A stretch of 64,000 nucleotides of DNA. Source: Microbispora hainanensis. GTDB lineage: Bacteria; Actinomycetota; Actinomycetes; Streptosporangiales; Streptosporangiaceae. The position numbers were made by a program, and so were the translations under genes. This document shows positions 1 through 12,003 of the stretch, piece by piece. The notes below the pieces were generated by a model. It worked only from the letters and a program-made list of their open reading frames with translations. It was not told where the DNA came from and did not search any database. The DNA lies in NCBI RefSeq assembly GCF_006874475.1, contig NZ_VIRM01000020.1, forward strand, positions 1 through 64,000. The letters run 5' to 3'. Numbering within the stretch: the stretch's first letter is position 1; every line of letters starts with the position of its first letter.

Positions 1-75
1 CGTGTCTCCTCGTCGTTTCCTCGTCAGTGGGGGTCGGGGGTGAGCCGTCCGGCAGACTCCGTGACGGGCACGGCC

Positions 76-124
76 GTGGTGTCCCGCCTTCGCCGCGGTC
101 GCCACGGCGAAGGCGGGACACCAC
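76..124 (-). terminator. Perfect 20-bp stem-loop behind the SGNH esterase gene
   Basis: A perfect 20-bp inverted repeat (left arm GTGGTGTCCCGCCTTCGCCG) with a 9-base loop begins 2 bases past the stop codon of the leftward esterase gene. It has no clear T-tract, as is usual for actinomycete terminators. Confidence 0.8.
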
Positions 125-126
125 CG

Positions 127-1476
<1,350 letters not shown>

Positions 1477-1627
1477 TCAAGGCTCCCGCCCGGCCCGGGC
1501 CGGCCTCCCCGGTCTGCCGGTGCGCCTCATCTGCCGCGACGACAGCGGGCCCGGTAACCGCAGGCGGCCACGGGTGAAAATTTCACGACTTCGACGGAGC
1601 GGTTATGCGCCGGCCCGCGTACGGTCG

Positions 1628-2653
1628 TCAGGAACGGTGACGGCGCGCGCGGGCGGGGCCGGTCGTGCCCCGCAGGGAGATGGGCGGTGCGACCAGGAGA
1701 TGACCGTGCGGGGTGGCGGGGTCGGCGATCAGCCGGATGAGCATGTCGACGGCGCGGGCGCCGAGCTCGTCCGCGGGGACGTCGGCGGCCGTGAGCGGAG
1801 GATGCAGGTTCTCCGCCCAGTGCCGCGCCGCGACGCCGGCGATGGAGAAGTCGCGAGGCACGACCAAGCCCGCCTGGGCCAGCGCGTGGTACATCCCGGG
1901 GGTGGCGGCCTCGTTGATGGTGGCGATCGCGGTCAGATCGGGATGCTCGCCGAGGAGCCGCTCGACGCAGGACACCCCCGATTGGGCGTCGTCGGCGCAG
2001 CAGGTCTGCACCCCGTCGAGACCCCGCTCCGTCATCGCGCGGGCGAAACCGGCCTGGGCGCGGTGGCCGGGACCGTATCCGGCCGCCACCAGCTCCTCGG
2101 AGCGGTTGACCAGGGCGATGCGGCGATGACCGAGGTCGGCCAGGTGGTGCACGCAGTTGGCGATCAGCTTCTCGTAGTCGATGTCCACCCAGGACATCTC
2201 CTCCGGCCGGCAGGTGCGGCCGATGCCGACGAAGGGCAGCCCGGCCTGCCGCAGGCGCGTCACCCGGTCGTCCTCCAGCCGTATCTCCATGACGATGACC
2301 CCGTCAACGCGTCTGCCGCCGACCACGCGCTCGAACGACCGGTCGTGCTCGCCCCCGGACGGTGACAAAAGGACGTCCAGGTCGGCGTGGGCGGCCGCGT
2401 CGACGACGCTGGCCACGAACCCGAGCTGCATGTCGGTAAGGCGCCGGCTGGCGGGTGGGATGACCAGGCCGATGGTGTGGGTCCTGCCCTCCTTGAGCGC
2501 CTTGGCGGCGGCGTTGGGCCGGTAGCCCAGCTCGTCGATGACCGCCTGGATGCGCCGGCGCGTCTCCTCCGACACGGGCCGCTTGCCACTGAGGGCGTAC
2601 GAGACGGTGCTGCGCGCCACACCCGACCGCTTGGCGATCTCCCCGATGTTCAC
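1628..2653 (-). CDS. LacI-family transcriptional regulator
   Basis: DNA-binding repressor of 341 residues, a normal LacI/GalR length. The N-terminal helix-turn-helix (IGEIAKRSGVARSTVSYAL, residues 3-21) and hinge helix (RPNAAAKAL) are followed by a periplasmic-binding-protein-like sensor domain, starting near residue 60 with TIGLVIP. The GTG start has a GGAG element upstream. The palindrome CGAATCGATTCG lies 132 bases upstream of its own start, and a second copy lies before the neighbouring secreted glycosidase gene. This strongly suggests local autoregulation and control of that enzyme. The effector is presumably an oligosaccharide or pentose but cannot be named. Confidence 0.9.
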   Translation of the reverse strand: MNIGEIAKRSGVARSTVSYALSGKRPVSEETRRRIQAVIDELGYRPNAAAKALKEGRTHTIGLVIPPASRRLTDMQLGFVASVVDAAAHADLDVLLSPSGGEHDRSFERVVGGRRVDGVIVMEIRLEDDRVTRLRQAGLPFVGIGRTCRPEEMSWVDIDYEKLIANCVHHLADLGHRRIALVNRSEELVAAGYGPGHRAQAGFARAMTERGLDGVQTCCADDAQSGVSCVERLLGEHPDLTAIATINEAATPGMYHALAQAGLVVPRDFSIAGVAARHWAENLHPPLTAADVPADELGARAVDMLIRLIADPATPHGHLLVAPPISLRGTTGPARARRHRS

Positions 2654-2784
2654 CGGCGCTCCTCACCTCGTCCGACCGACATGCACATCGTAAGTCGAAT
2701 CGAGCGCATGCATCGACGACCACGACGCATGTCACCATCCGCGCGACCCCCGTGACGTGCGCGATCTGCTCCTTCGCGGTCCTA

Positions 2785-2796
2785 CGAATCGATTCG
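2785..2796. promoter_or_regulatory. Operator CGAATCGATTCG upstream of the lacI-type gene
   Basis: Perfect 12-bp palindrome. A half-conserved copy (CGAATCGAG) lies closer to the gene at 2696. The identical palindrome occurs upstream of the glycosidase gene. By genomic association the LacI-type protein encoded next to it is the likely ligand. Confidence 0.72.
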
Positions 2797-2833
2797 ACGT
2801 CAGGGGAGGCGATCGCGCCGGCGAGTCCGGACG

Positions 2834-2867
2834 CCGGTCGGACGTGTGGTGGCGCACGTCCGACCGG
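2834..2867 (-). terminator. Stem-loop terminator behind the glycosidase gene
   Basis: Perfect 13-bp inverted repeat (CCGGTCGGACGTG with its complement) with an 8-base loop, 45 bases past the stop codon of the leftward glycosidase gene. Confidence 0.7.
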
Positions 2868-2912
2868 TATGGCGGTTACGAGCGAGGCGGGCCGGCGCCG
2901 CCGGTCACCTGA

Positions 2913-5419
<2,507 letters not shown>

Positions 5420-5423
<4 letters not shown>

Positions 5424-5755
5424 GAACCGTTCTCGCGGGCGTCGAGGGCCTGGACCCATTTCACCGCGACCGCGGCGACCTGGATGAGCTCGGTGCGCAG
5501 GCGGCCGGGGTCGTCCTCGGCGAACGCTTCGAGCACCTCTTCGTGCAGGATGTGCCGCCAGGTCAGGCGGCCTTCGGCCGCGGCGTCGGCCACGGCCCGC
5601 TTGGCGAGGTCGGCCTCGGGCGCGTACGCGGGCCCGGTGCCGTCGGGGTGTTCCTGCAGCCCCCACATCGCATCCTGGGCGACGCGCTCGGTTGTCACGT
5701 CGGCCAGAACTCGGTGCAGCGAACCGGGAACGCCGTAGTCGCCAGGCTGCGTCAT
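5420..5755 (-). CDS. Small helical protein, MazG-like in character
   Basis: A protein of 111 residues of a type common in actinomycetes and their phages and plasmids. The sequence pattern HEEVLEAFAEDDPGRLRTEL followed by IQVAAVAVKWV resembles the ExxE...E metal-binding helices of MazG/NTP-pyrophosphohydrolase-like proteins, but I cannot assign an activity. The ATG was chosen because GGAAGGA precedes it by about 10 bases; the frame is open 30 bases further upstream. Its stop overlaps the GTG of the next, frameshifted gene (GTGA), so the two were co-translated. A TATAGT -10-like element lies at 5875-5880. Confidence 0.62.
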
Positions 5756-5934
5756 GTGCCGGTGTCCTTCCTGCCGCACGATCACCTACCGCGACCGGCT
5801 CGCGTCCTGCCATGAGCTCGGGTGCGGCGGCTGGTTGTAGGCGGTGTTCTGCCAGGCCAGGGCGACGCGATAGCACTATATCCACTCCAGACGGGCAAAA
5901 GATCGCACTATCGGGCGGATCGCACCAGCTCGCC

Positions 5935-6594
5935 TCAGGTCACCAGGCCCCGGCGGTAGGCGTACACCACGGCCTGCACGCGGTCGCGCAGGCCGAGCTT
6001 GGTGAGGATGCGCGACACGTACGTCTTGACGGTCTCGTGGCTGATGACCAACGTCGCGGCGATCTCGCTGTTGGACAGGCCGTCGGCGATGAGGCGCAGC
6101 ACCTCCAGCTCGCGCGGGGTCAGCGCGACGTCGTCCGCTGCGCCCTCGGCGGGACGGATCCGCGCCGCGTACCTGCCGACGAGCTGCCGCGTCACCTCGG
6201 GCGCCAGCAGCGCGGCGCCCGTCGCGACGGTGCGGATGCCGTGCAGGAGCTGCGCCGGTGGGGCGTCCTTGAGCAGGAACCCGCTCGCGCCCGCCCGCAG
6301 CGCCTCGTACACGTACTCGTCCAGGTTGAACGTCGTCACCACGAGCACCTTGACGGGATTCTCCACCCCCGCGCCGGCCAGCAGGCGGGTCGCCTCGATG
6401 CCGTCGAGCACCGGCATGCGCACGTCCATCACCACGATGTCCGGGTTCAGCCGCCGGGCGAGGTCGACCGCGGTGCGGCCGTCCCCGCACTCGCCCACCA
6501 CTTCGAGGTCGGGCTGCGCATCGATGATCGTCGCGAACCCGGTGCGGATCAGCGCCTGGTCGTCGCAGATCAGGACCCGGACCGGCGCGGTCAC
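5935..6594 (-). CDS. NarL/LuxR-type response regulator
   Basis: Response regulator of 219 residues and last gene of a CPBP protease-kinase-regulator operon. The receiver domain has the acidic pair CDD (residues 10-12), phospho-acceptor Asp57 in VVMDVRMP, the conserved TTF and a Lys in FLLKDAPP. The C-terminal LuxR helix-turn-helix is clear (LTPRELEVLRLIADGLSNSE, then HETVKTYVSRILTKLGLRD). The GTG start overlaps the kinase stop as GTGA, implying translational coupling and a fixed kinase-regulator pairing. Confidence 0.93.
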   Translation of the reverse strand: MTAPVRVLICDDQALIRTGFATIIDAQPDLEVVGECGDGRTAVDLARRLNPDIVVMDVRMPVLDGIEATRLLAGAGVENPVKVLVVTTFNLDEYVYEALRAGASGFLLKDAPPAQLLHGIRTVATGAALLAPEVTRQLVGRYAARIRPAEGAADDVALTPRELEVLRLIADGLSNSEIAATLVISHETVKTYVSRILTKLGLRDRVQAVVYAYRRGLVT

Positions 6595-7745
6595 GACGGG
6601 CTTCCCGAGGGGATGCGTGCCCGTACGACGAAGCCGCCGCCCGCCTGCCGGTCGGCGCTGAACTCGCCGCCCAGGGCGTCGACCCGCTCGCGGAGCCCGG
6701 CGAGACCGCGCCCGCTCCCACCGGGGGCGCCGGTTCGCGAGCCGGAGCCGCCGGTGCCGACCTCCACGAATATCTCCTTCTCGCCATAGCGCACCCGGAC
6801 CTCGGTGCGGCTGCCATGAGCGTATTTGAGGGCATTGGTCAGGGATTCCTGCACGACCCTATAGGCGACGAACTCGGCGCTGCCGCTGGATTCGGCCGGT
6901 TCGCCCTCCTCGGTGAACTCCACCGGCTGCCCGGCCTGGCGCGTCTGCTCCACCAGCGTGCGGAGCTCGCCGACGGACGGCATCCTGACGTCGCTGTCGT
7001 GGCCGGGGTTGAGCAGGTCGAGCAGGCGCCGCAGGTCGGAGATGGCCCGCCGGCCGGTGTCGGTGACCGCGCTCAGGGCCGCGTCGAGACGCTCGGGCGC
7101 GGCGGTCAGATAGCGTGCCGCCTCGGCCTGTACGACCATCGCCGTCACGTGATGGGTGACGACGTCGTGGAGCTCGCGGGCGATGCGGGTGCGTTCGGCG
7201 GCGCGGGTGGCCTCGGCGACGCGGAGGCGGGCCGCGGCCTCGGCGGCCCGGGCGGAGCGCAGCCAGGCCCCGGCTCCCCACGCGAGGACCAGCGCCATGA
7301 AGAACGTGACGTAGCCGTCCAGCTCCTCGGGCGAGCCGCTCCGGTCGAGCGCGAGCGCCAGCGGCACGTACGCCGCCGAGAGGAGGACCATGATGACGCG
7401 CCGGTGACGCTCCAGGTGGACGCCCGAGCTGATGAGCGCGATGGGCAGCGCGGTGCCTCCCGCCGTGTGGTACGCGAGGAGCTGGTCGAGGGCAAAGCCC
7501 AGCGTCACCGGGAGGAGACAGGCGGCCGGCCATCGCCGGCGGACGGCCAGCGGCAGGCACTCCAGGGCGATCACCAGGACGGCCGCCGCGTCCAGGGGGC
7601 GGGTCGGCAGGTCGCCGAGCTGCGTCCCGTAGTTGCGCACCGGCGGCAGGAGTGACGTGGCGGCCAGCAACAGCGCCAACGAGGAATCCCGGACCGTGAC
7701 GTCGAACCGCATCCACAGATCCGGCACCCGCCGGAAATCGATCAC
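6591..7745 (-). CDS. Sensor histidine kinase (HisKA_3 type)
   Basis: Membrane sensor kinase of 384 residues. The N-terminal half holds about five hydrophobic segments. The dimerisation/phosphoacceptor helix is RIARELHDVVTHHVTAM (His at LHD). It is followed by an HATPase domain with an N-box (VVQESLTNALKYAHG) and a Gly-rich segment (GRGLAGLRERVDALGG). It phosphorylates the partner regulator encoded next. The start was set at GTG, which overlaps the stop of the CPBP protease gene as GTGA; a longer frame upstream only shadows that gene. The three genes form one operon, perhaps sensing envelope stress. Confidence 0.92.
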   Translation of the reverse strand: MIDFRRVPDLWMRFDVTVRDSSLALLLAATSLLPPVRNYGTQLGDLPTRPLDAAAVLVIALECLPLAVRRRWPAACLLPVTLGFALDQLLAYHTAGGTALPIALISSGVHLERHRRVIMVLLSAAYVPLALALDRSGSPEELDGYVTFFMALVLAWGAGAWLRSARAAEAAARLRVAEATRAAERTRIARELHDVVTHHVTAMVVQAEAARYLTAAPERLDAALSAVTDTGRRAISDLRRLLDLLNPGHDSDVRMPSVGELRTLVEQTRQAGQPVEFTEEGEPAESSGSAEFVAYRVVQESLTNALKYAHGSRTEVRVRYGEKEIFVEVGTGGSGSRTGAPGGSGRGLAGLRERVDALGGEFSADRQAGGGFVVRARIPSGSPS

Positions 7746-8575
7746 CGGGAGAGCGTAGCGGTCGCCGCGGCCCGGGCGTGCCGCCGGAGGGGGACCAGGT
7801 TGCCGCGACGGCGGGCCAGCCACATGAAGGCGATCGTCAGCAGCGCGCCGAACAGCACCGCGTACGGGCTCGCCTCCGGCCCGAAGTCGCCGCCGGTGAG
7901 CAGGGCCGGGCCGGACGTCACGCTGTTCAGCAGCCCGTGGGTCGCACCGTTGCCGGAGACCTCGGCGCTGAAGACGCCGGCCTCGGCGAAGTTCCAGCCG
8001 AAGTGCAGGCCGATCGGCAGCCACAGGGTGCGGGTGGCGGCGTAGGCGGCGGCGAGCATGCCGCCGGACTCGACGGCGATGGCGATCGCGCCCCACAGGC
8101 TGGCGTGCTCGCTGCCCAGGTGCATAAGGCCGAACACCAGGCCGGACAGTCCCAGCGCGATCCACGTGCCGGTCCATTGCTCGACGATCCGGAACAGCAC
8201 GCCGCGGAACATCAGCTCCTCGGTCACGGCGGCGGCGGCCATGAAGCCGAGCAGCCCGATCATGCCCGTCACCGAGCCGAGGCCGTCGACCCGGAAGTAC
8301 CCCAGGAAGGCGAGGTTCACGATCACGGCCGCGAACATCCCGGCCCCGATCAGCAGCCCCCGGCCGACGGCGGGGGCGGCGCCCCGCACGGCCACCTCCA
8401 CCGGCGCGCGGCGCTCGGACCACCGCACCACCCGGGCGTACACGACCACGGCGAGGACGGCTGTCGCGAGACCGAGGACGAGGGTGACGAACGCGTTCCC
8501 CTGCACCGCGCCCACGAGCGCGCCGCCGGCGAAGGCGACCACCGCGACGGCCACGAGCTGCTTCAACAGTCGCAT
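7742..8575 (-). CDS. CPBP-family intramembrane metalloprotease
   Basis: Integral membrane protein of 277 residues with about eight hydrophobic segments. The three CPBP/Abi (CAAX protease) motifs are present: EELMFRGVLF (Glu-Glu and Arg), FGLMHL (His) and GLHFGWNF (His). Family members cleave inside or next to membranes; the substrate is unknown. The ATG has AAGGAG at good spacing. It is the first gene of an operon with a histidine kinase and response regulator. The promoter region is shared with a divergent TetR gene and contains candidate operators. Confidence 0.9.
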   Translation of the reverse strand: MRLLKQLVAVAVVAFAGGALVGAVQGNAFVTLVLGLATAVLAVVVYARVVRWSERRAPVEVAVRGAAPAVGRGLLIGAGMFAAVIVNLAFLGYFRVDGLGSVTGMIGLLGFMAAAAVTEELMFRGVLFRIVEQWTGTWIALGLSGLVFGLMHLGSEHASLWGAIAIAVESGGMLAAAYAATRTLWLPIGLHFGWNFAEAGVFSAEVSGNGATHGLLNSVTSGPALLTGGDFGPEASPYAVLFGALLTIAFMWLARRRGNLVPLRRHARAAATATLSR

Positions 8576-8772
8576 GACGACTCCTTCGGGAGACTCCGCG
8601 ACCGGAGCGCCGCGGCTACGCCGAGAACGCTAGGGATCCGGCTGCCGGGAATCGTCACCGCGCGGTGGACATTCGCCGGTAGCTCGCACGGGGGACGGCC
8701 GCGGACCCGGACGACGTCGTCATACGAGCCGTCACCGCGATAACCGCTTGCGCTCCGCGCCGGCGTGCGGAA

Positions 8773-8819
8773 ACCTAGGTGTCCAAGGAAAAATCTAGGG
8801 CTCCTAGGAATCTCTTGGA
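8773..8819. promoter_or_regulatory. Dyad cluster between CPBP operon and tetR-type gene
   Basis: Contains the palindrome ACCTAGGT (8773-8780) and a nested dyad: outer arms TCCAAG (8782-8787) and CTTGGA (8814-8819), inner arms CTAGG (8795-8799) and CCTAG (8803-8807). The right end overlaps the ribosome binding site of the TetR gene, so autorepression is the simplest reading. Confidence 0.55.
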
Positions 8820-8827
8820 AGGGCGGC

Positions 8828-9427
8828 ATGCGCATGGTGCGGGCCGGGTTGACGGCGGATCGGGTGACGCTCGCCGGTGCCGAGCTGGCGGACGAGGTCG
8901 GGCTCGACCACGTGACCATGTCGGCGGTGGCACGACGACTCGGGGTGAAGGACGCCAGCCTGTACGCGCACGTCCGCAGCCTTGAGGACCTGCGCGGGCG
9001 GATCGCGCTGCTGGCGGCGGACGAGAAGACCATCCGCATCGCGGAGGCGACCGCCGGGCGGGCCGGGAAGGACGCACTCGTCGCGTACGCCAACGCCTGG
9101 CGGCAGTACGCGCACGACCACCCGGGCCGATACACGGCGACGCAGATCCCGATACAGATCGACCCCGAGCTCGCGGCCCGGGCGGCCGGGCCGCGGCGCG
9201 CCGTCGAGCTGACCTACAGCATGCTGCGCGGCTACGCGCTGGAGGAGCCCGACCTGACCGACGCGGTCCGGCTGATGCGCAGCACGCTGCACGGCTTCAC
9301 CAGCCTGGAGGCCGCGGGCGGGTTCGCGCACGCGCGCCCGGCGGAGGACACCTGGGTCCGCTGCCTCGACGCCCTGCACACCCTCCTGGAGCACTGGCCC
9401 ACGCACGACGAAGGAGATCCGGCATGA
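8828..9427 (+). CDS. TetR-family transcriptional regulator
   Basis: Regulator of 199 residues. The helix-turn-helix covers about residues 10-55 (VTMSAVARRLGVKDASLYAH). The C-terminal part (DPELAARAAGPRRAVELTYS, then LRGYALEEPDLTDAVRLMRS) resembles the TetR_C group that follows a WHG-like ligand domain. ATG chosen for GGAAGGG 5 bases upstream. The stop overlaps the start of the alpha/beta hydrolase gene (ATGA), so the two are one operon. It probably represses itself through the dyad cluster upstream. Confidence 0.9.
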   Translation: MRMVRAGLTADRVTLAGAELADEVGLDHVTMSAVARRLGVKDASLYAHVRSLEDLRGRIALLAADEKTIRIAEATAGRAGKDALVAYANAWRQYAHDHPGRYTATQIPIQIDPELAARAAGPRRAVELTYSMLRGYALEEPDLTDAVRLMRSTLHGFTSLEAAGGFAHARPAEDTWVRCLDALHTLLEHWPTHDEGDPA

Positions 9428-10299
9428 CCAGCCCCGCCATCGGCCACCTGCGCGTGGACGGCGCCACCCTGCACTACGAGGTGCGCGGAGCGGGACCGCT
9501 CCTGCTGCTCATCCCCGGCGGCACGGGCGGAGCGTCCTCCTTCGACGGCGTCGCCGAGGCCCTGGCCGCCGACTACACGGTCGCGTCCTACGACCCGCGC
9601 GGCCTGTCCCGCAGCCCCCTTGACGACCCGGAGGCTCCGCAGCGGGTCGAGCGGCACGCCGACGACGCGCTCCGGCTGCTGGAGCTGCTGTCTCCGGACG
9701 CGCCCGCCCGCGTGGCCGCCTGCAGTTCGGGCGCCATCGTCGCGCTGCACCTGCTCACCACCCATCCCGAGCGGATCGAACGCGTCGTGGCGCACGAGCC
9801 GCCGGTGGTGGAGGTGCTGCCGGACGCGGCCGAGCACCGCGCGCTGCTCGCCCGCGTCCAGGACACGTTCCATCGGGAAGGGCTGATGCCCGCGGCGGCC
9901 GTCTTCGCCGCCGGCCTGAGACGGCCCGGCACCGAGCCCGCCGACGAGCCCGCCGACGAGCCCGGCGCCGAGCCCGCCGACGCCGGGGCGGCCACCGAGC
10001 TTCCCCCGCAGGCGGCGGCACGGGCGGAGCGGACGATGGCCGACATGCCCTACTTCCTCGGACGCATCGTGCCGGGCTTCATGGCGTACCGGCCGGACGT
10101 GGACCGGCTGGAGGCCCTGTCGGACCGGCTCGTGCTCGCCGCGGGGGCGGACTCGGAAGGCGAACTCCCCTACCGTCCCGCCGCCTTCCTCGCCGAGCGG
10201 TTCGGCACGGAGCTCGTCCACTTCCCCGGCGGGCACACCGGGCTCAGCACGCACCCCGCCGAATTCGGCGAGCTGCTCCGCAAGGTGCTGACCGCCTGA
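9424..10299 (+). CDS. Alpha/beta hydrolase
   Basis: Cytoplasmic alpha/beta-fold hydrolase of 291 residues. It shows an oxyanion-loop motif (LIPGGTGGASSFD), nucleophile elbow ACSSGAIVAL (Ser near residue 100; an A-C-S-S-G variant of GxSxG) and the catalytic His in FPGGHTGLS near the end. It is co-transcribed and overlaps with the TetR gene. Between the core and the lid there is a low-complexity insert, EPADEPADEPGAEPAD, encoded by four tandem copies of a 12-bp unit (9934-9981), which probably varies in length between strains. Substrate unknown. Confidence 0.88.
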   Translation: MTSPAIGHLRVDGATLHYEVRGAGPLLLLIPGGTGGASSFDGVAEALAADYTVASYDPRGLSRSPLDDPEAPQRVERHADDALRLLELLSPDAPARVAACSSGAIVALHLLTTHPERIERVVAHEPPVVEVLPDAAEHRALLARVQDTFHREGLMPAAAVFAAGLRRPGTEPADEPADEPGAEPADAGAATELPPQAAARAERTMADMPYFLGRIVPGFMAYRPDVDRLEALSDRLVLAAGADSEGELPYRPAAFLAERFGTELVHFPGGHTGLSTHPAEFGELLRKVLTA

Positions 10300-10309
10300 T
10301 CCGGCAGCT

Positions 10310-10330
10310 CCGGCGGAGTCCTGCCGCCGG
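10310..10330 (+). terminator. Short GC-rich hairpin after the hydrolase gene
   Basis: Perfect 7-bp stem CCGGCGG/CCGCCGG with a 7-base loop, 11 bases beyond the stop. Weak by length alone. Confidence 0.35.
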
Positions 10331-10366
10331 GTGTCGTAAAAGGCGGGTGCCCGATCGTCTTCCTGT

Positions 10367-10414
10367 CGAGGGCCGATTCGAGGGCCGATTCGAGGGCCGA
10401 TTAGAGGGCCGATC
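10367..10414 (+). repeat. Four tandem copies of a 12-bp unit before the YCII gene
   Basis: CGAGGGCCGATT is repeated three times exactly and once with two changes (AGAGGGCCGATC). It ends 18 bases before the start codon and merges with the purine-rich ribosome binding region, so it lies in the leader or promoter of the YCII-sigma operon. Confidence 0.85.
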
Positions 10415-10432
10415 GAGGGAAGAGAGTCAACC

Positions 10433-10771
10433 GTGAAGTATGTGCTGATGTTCGTAGAGAACGAGGAGTTCGCCGCGCGTCTGGAGGCGATGGGCGAGCT
10501 GGAGCGCGAGGCCGCCTACGAGGCGGTGACGCGCTGGTTCGCCGAGAACTCCGGCAAGATCACGCATCACGCTCATCTGGCGCCCGCGCACACCGCGACC
10601 ACCGTACGCCTCGACGGCGGCGAGCCCGTCGTCACCGACGGACCGTTCGTCGAGGGCAAGGAGGTCGTCAGCGGCTACGCCGAGGTGGAGGTGGCCGACC
10701 TGGACGAGGCGCTGAAGCTGGCCAGGTCGTGGCCGGCGTGCCCGGTCGTGGAGATCCGCCCGATCGCATGA
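10433..10771 (+). CDS. YCII-domain protein (sigma-factor partner)
   Basis: A protein of 112 residues with the YCII fold features: MKYVLMFV start, a His-His pair in KITHHAHL, and the conserved DGPFVEGKEVVSGY segment. Genes of this kind sit directly in front of ECF42-type sigma factors and the product is thought to act with them. Here the stop overlaps the sigma gene start as ATGA. The GTG start is preceded by GAGGGAAGAGAG. Biochemical role unknown. Confidence 0.9.
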   Translation: MKYVLMFVENEEFAARLEAMGELEREAAYEAVTRWFAENSGKITHHAHLAPAHTATTVRLDGGEPVVTDGPFVEGKEVVSGYAEVEVADLDEALKLARSWPACPVVEIRPIA

Positions 10772-12003
10772 GCGCACCGGACGACGGCCGGGGGAGCCGC
10801 GAGGCGCTGGCCCACGTGGTGCGCGAGCACGCGGGCCGCCTCGTGGCCTGCCTGGTGTCGCTGCTGGGCGACTTCTCCGCCGCGGAAGACCTGGTGCAGG
10901 ACGCCGTGGAGACCGCGCTGCGCCGCTGGCCGGTCGAGGGCGTGCCGGACCGGCCGGACGCCTGGCTGCTCACCGTGGCCCGGCGCCGCGGCCTCGACGT
11001 GCTGCGGCGGGAGACGAACCACCGCGCCAAACTGGCCCGGCTGCGGTGGCCCGAACCGGGGGAGGGCGACGACCGGCTACGGCTGATCTTCACGTGCTGC
11101 CATCCGGCGCTGTCGCCCGAGGCCCGGATCGCGCTGACCCTGCGGGTGGTGTGCGGGCTGAGCACCGCGCAGATCGCCGCGGCCTTCGTCGTGCCGGAGA
11201 CCACCGTCGCCCAGCGGATCACCCGCGCCAAACGGAAGATCGCCGCAGCGGGCATTCCCTATCGGATTCCGGCCGCGGACGAACTGCCCGAGCGGCTCGG
11301 CGCCGTGCTCGCGGTCGTCTATCTGCTGTTCAACGAGGGCTACCTGTCGAGCACCGGCGACCGGGCCGAGGCACGCGACCTGGCCGACGACGCCGAGTGG
11401 CTGGCCGCGCTCCTGGCCGGCCTCATGCCGGGCGAGCCGGAGGTGGCCGGGCTGCTCGCCCTCATCCGGCTCCACCGCGCACGCGGCGCGGCCAGGTTCG
11501 ACTCCCACGGGCGTCTGGTGCCGCTCGCCGAGCAGGACCGCTCGTTGTGGGACCACGCCGCGATCGCGGAGGCGACCGCGGCGCTGACCCGGGCCGCCCG
11601 GGCCCACCGCCGGCCGGGGCCCTACCAGGTGCAGGCCGCGATCGTCGCCTGTCACGCCGAGGCGGCCGGCTTCGAGCAGACCGACTGGGCGCAGATCCTC
11701 GTGCTGTACGACATGCTCCTGGCCGTCGCCCCGTCGCCGGTCACCCGGCTGCACCGGGCCGTTGCCCTGCGCTATGTCAAGGGGCCGGCCGCCGCGCTGG
11801 CGGAGCTGACCGGCCTGGAGGAGGCCCTGTCCCGCTACCCGCTGCTGCACGCCACCCGGGCCGAGCTGCTGCGCGCGCTGGGTGACACCGATCAGGCGCG
11901 GCTATCCGACGAGCGAGCGCTGGGCCTGACCGCCAACCCGGCCCAGCAGGCACTGCTCCACCAGCGGCTGGATCAGGCGCACGGAGACGTCAGGTATGGC
12001 TGA
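10768..12003 (+). CDS. ECF42-type RNA polymerase sigma factor with C-terminal helical extension
   Basis: Sigma factor of 411 residues, far longer than a plain ECF sigma. Region 2 (HVVREHAGRLVACLVSLLGD, SAAEDLVQDAV) and region 4 (LSTAQIAAAFVVPETTVAQR) are clear. The DRLRLIFTCCHPAL signature and a ~200-residue TPR-like/DUF6596 extension (LFNEGYLSSTG, then YQVQAAIVACHA, LHRAVALRYVKG) mark the ECF42 group. These lack a classical anti-sigma gene and are paired with YCII proteins, as here. The start overlaps the YCII stop. Its 3' end overlaps the convergent dehydrogenase gene by 14 bases. Confidence 0.93.
   Translation: MSAPDDGRGSREALAHVVREHAGRLVACLVSLLGDFSAAEDLVQDAVETALRRWPVEGVPDRPDAWLLTVARRRGLDVLRRETNHRAKLARLRWPEPGEGDDRLRLIFTCCHPALSPEARIALTLRVVCGLSTAQIAAAFVVPETTVAQRITRAKRKIAAAGIPYRIPAADELPERLGAVLAVVYLLFNEGYLSSTGDRAEARDLADDAEWLAALLAGLMPGEPEVAGLLALIRLHRARGAARFDSHGRLVPLAEQDRSLWDHAAIAEATAALTRAARAHRRPGPYQVQAAIVACHAEAAGFEQTDWAQILVLYDMLLAVAPSPVTRLHRAVALRYVKGPAAALAELTGLEEALSRYPLLHATRAELLRALGDTDQARLSDERALGLTANPAQQALLHQRLDQAHGDVRYG

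Noticed and set aside
1496-1560. GC palindromes such as CCGGCCCGGGCCGG as operators
   Set aside because: Such palindromes are expected by chance in DNA of this composition and have no partner elsewhere.
1574-1586. GTGAAAATTTCAC palindrome near the lacI stop codon
   Set aside because: It lies between two genes without a promoter in the right position; single occurrence, so no function can be supported.
7746-8423. Upstream extension of the first histidine kinase
   Set aside because: It runs antiparallel in frame-shadow through the CPBP protease gene; the GTGA overlap gives a natural start.
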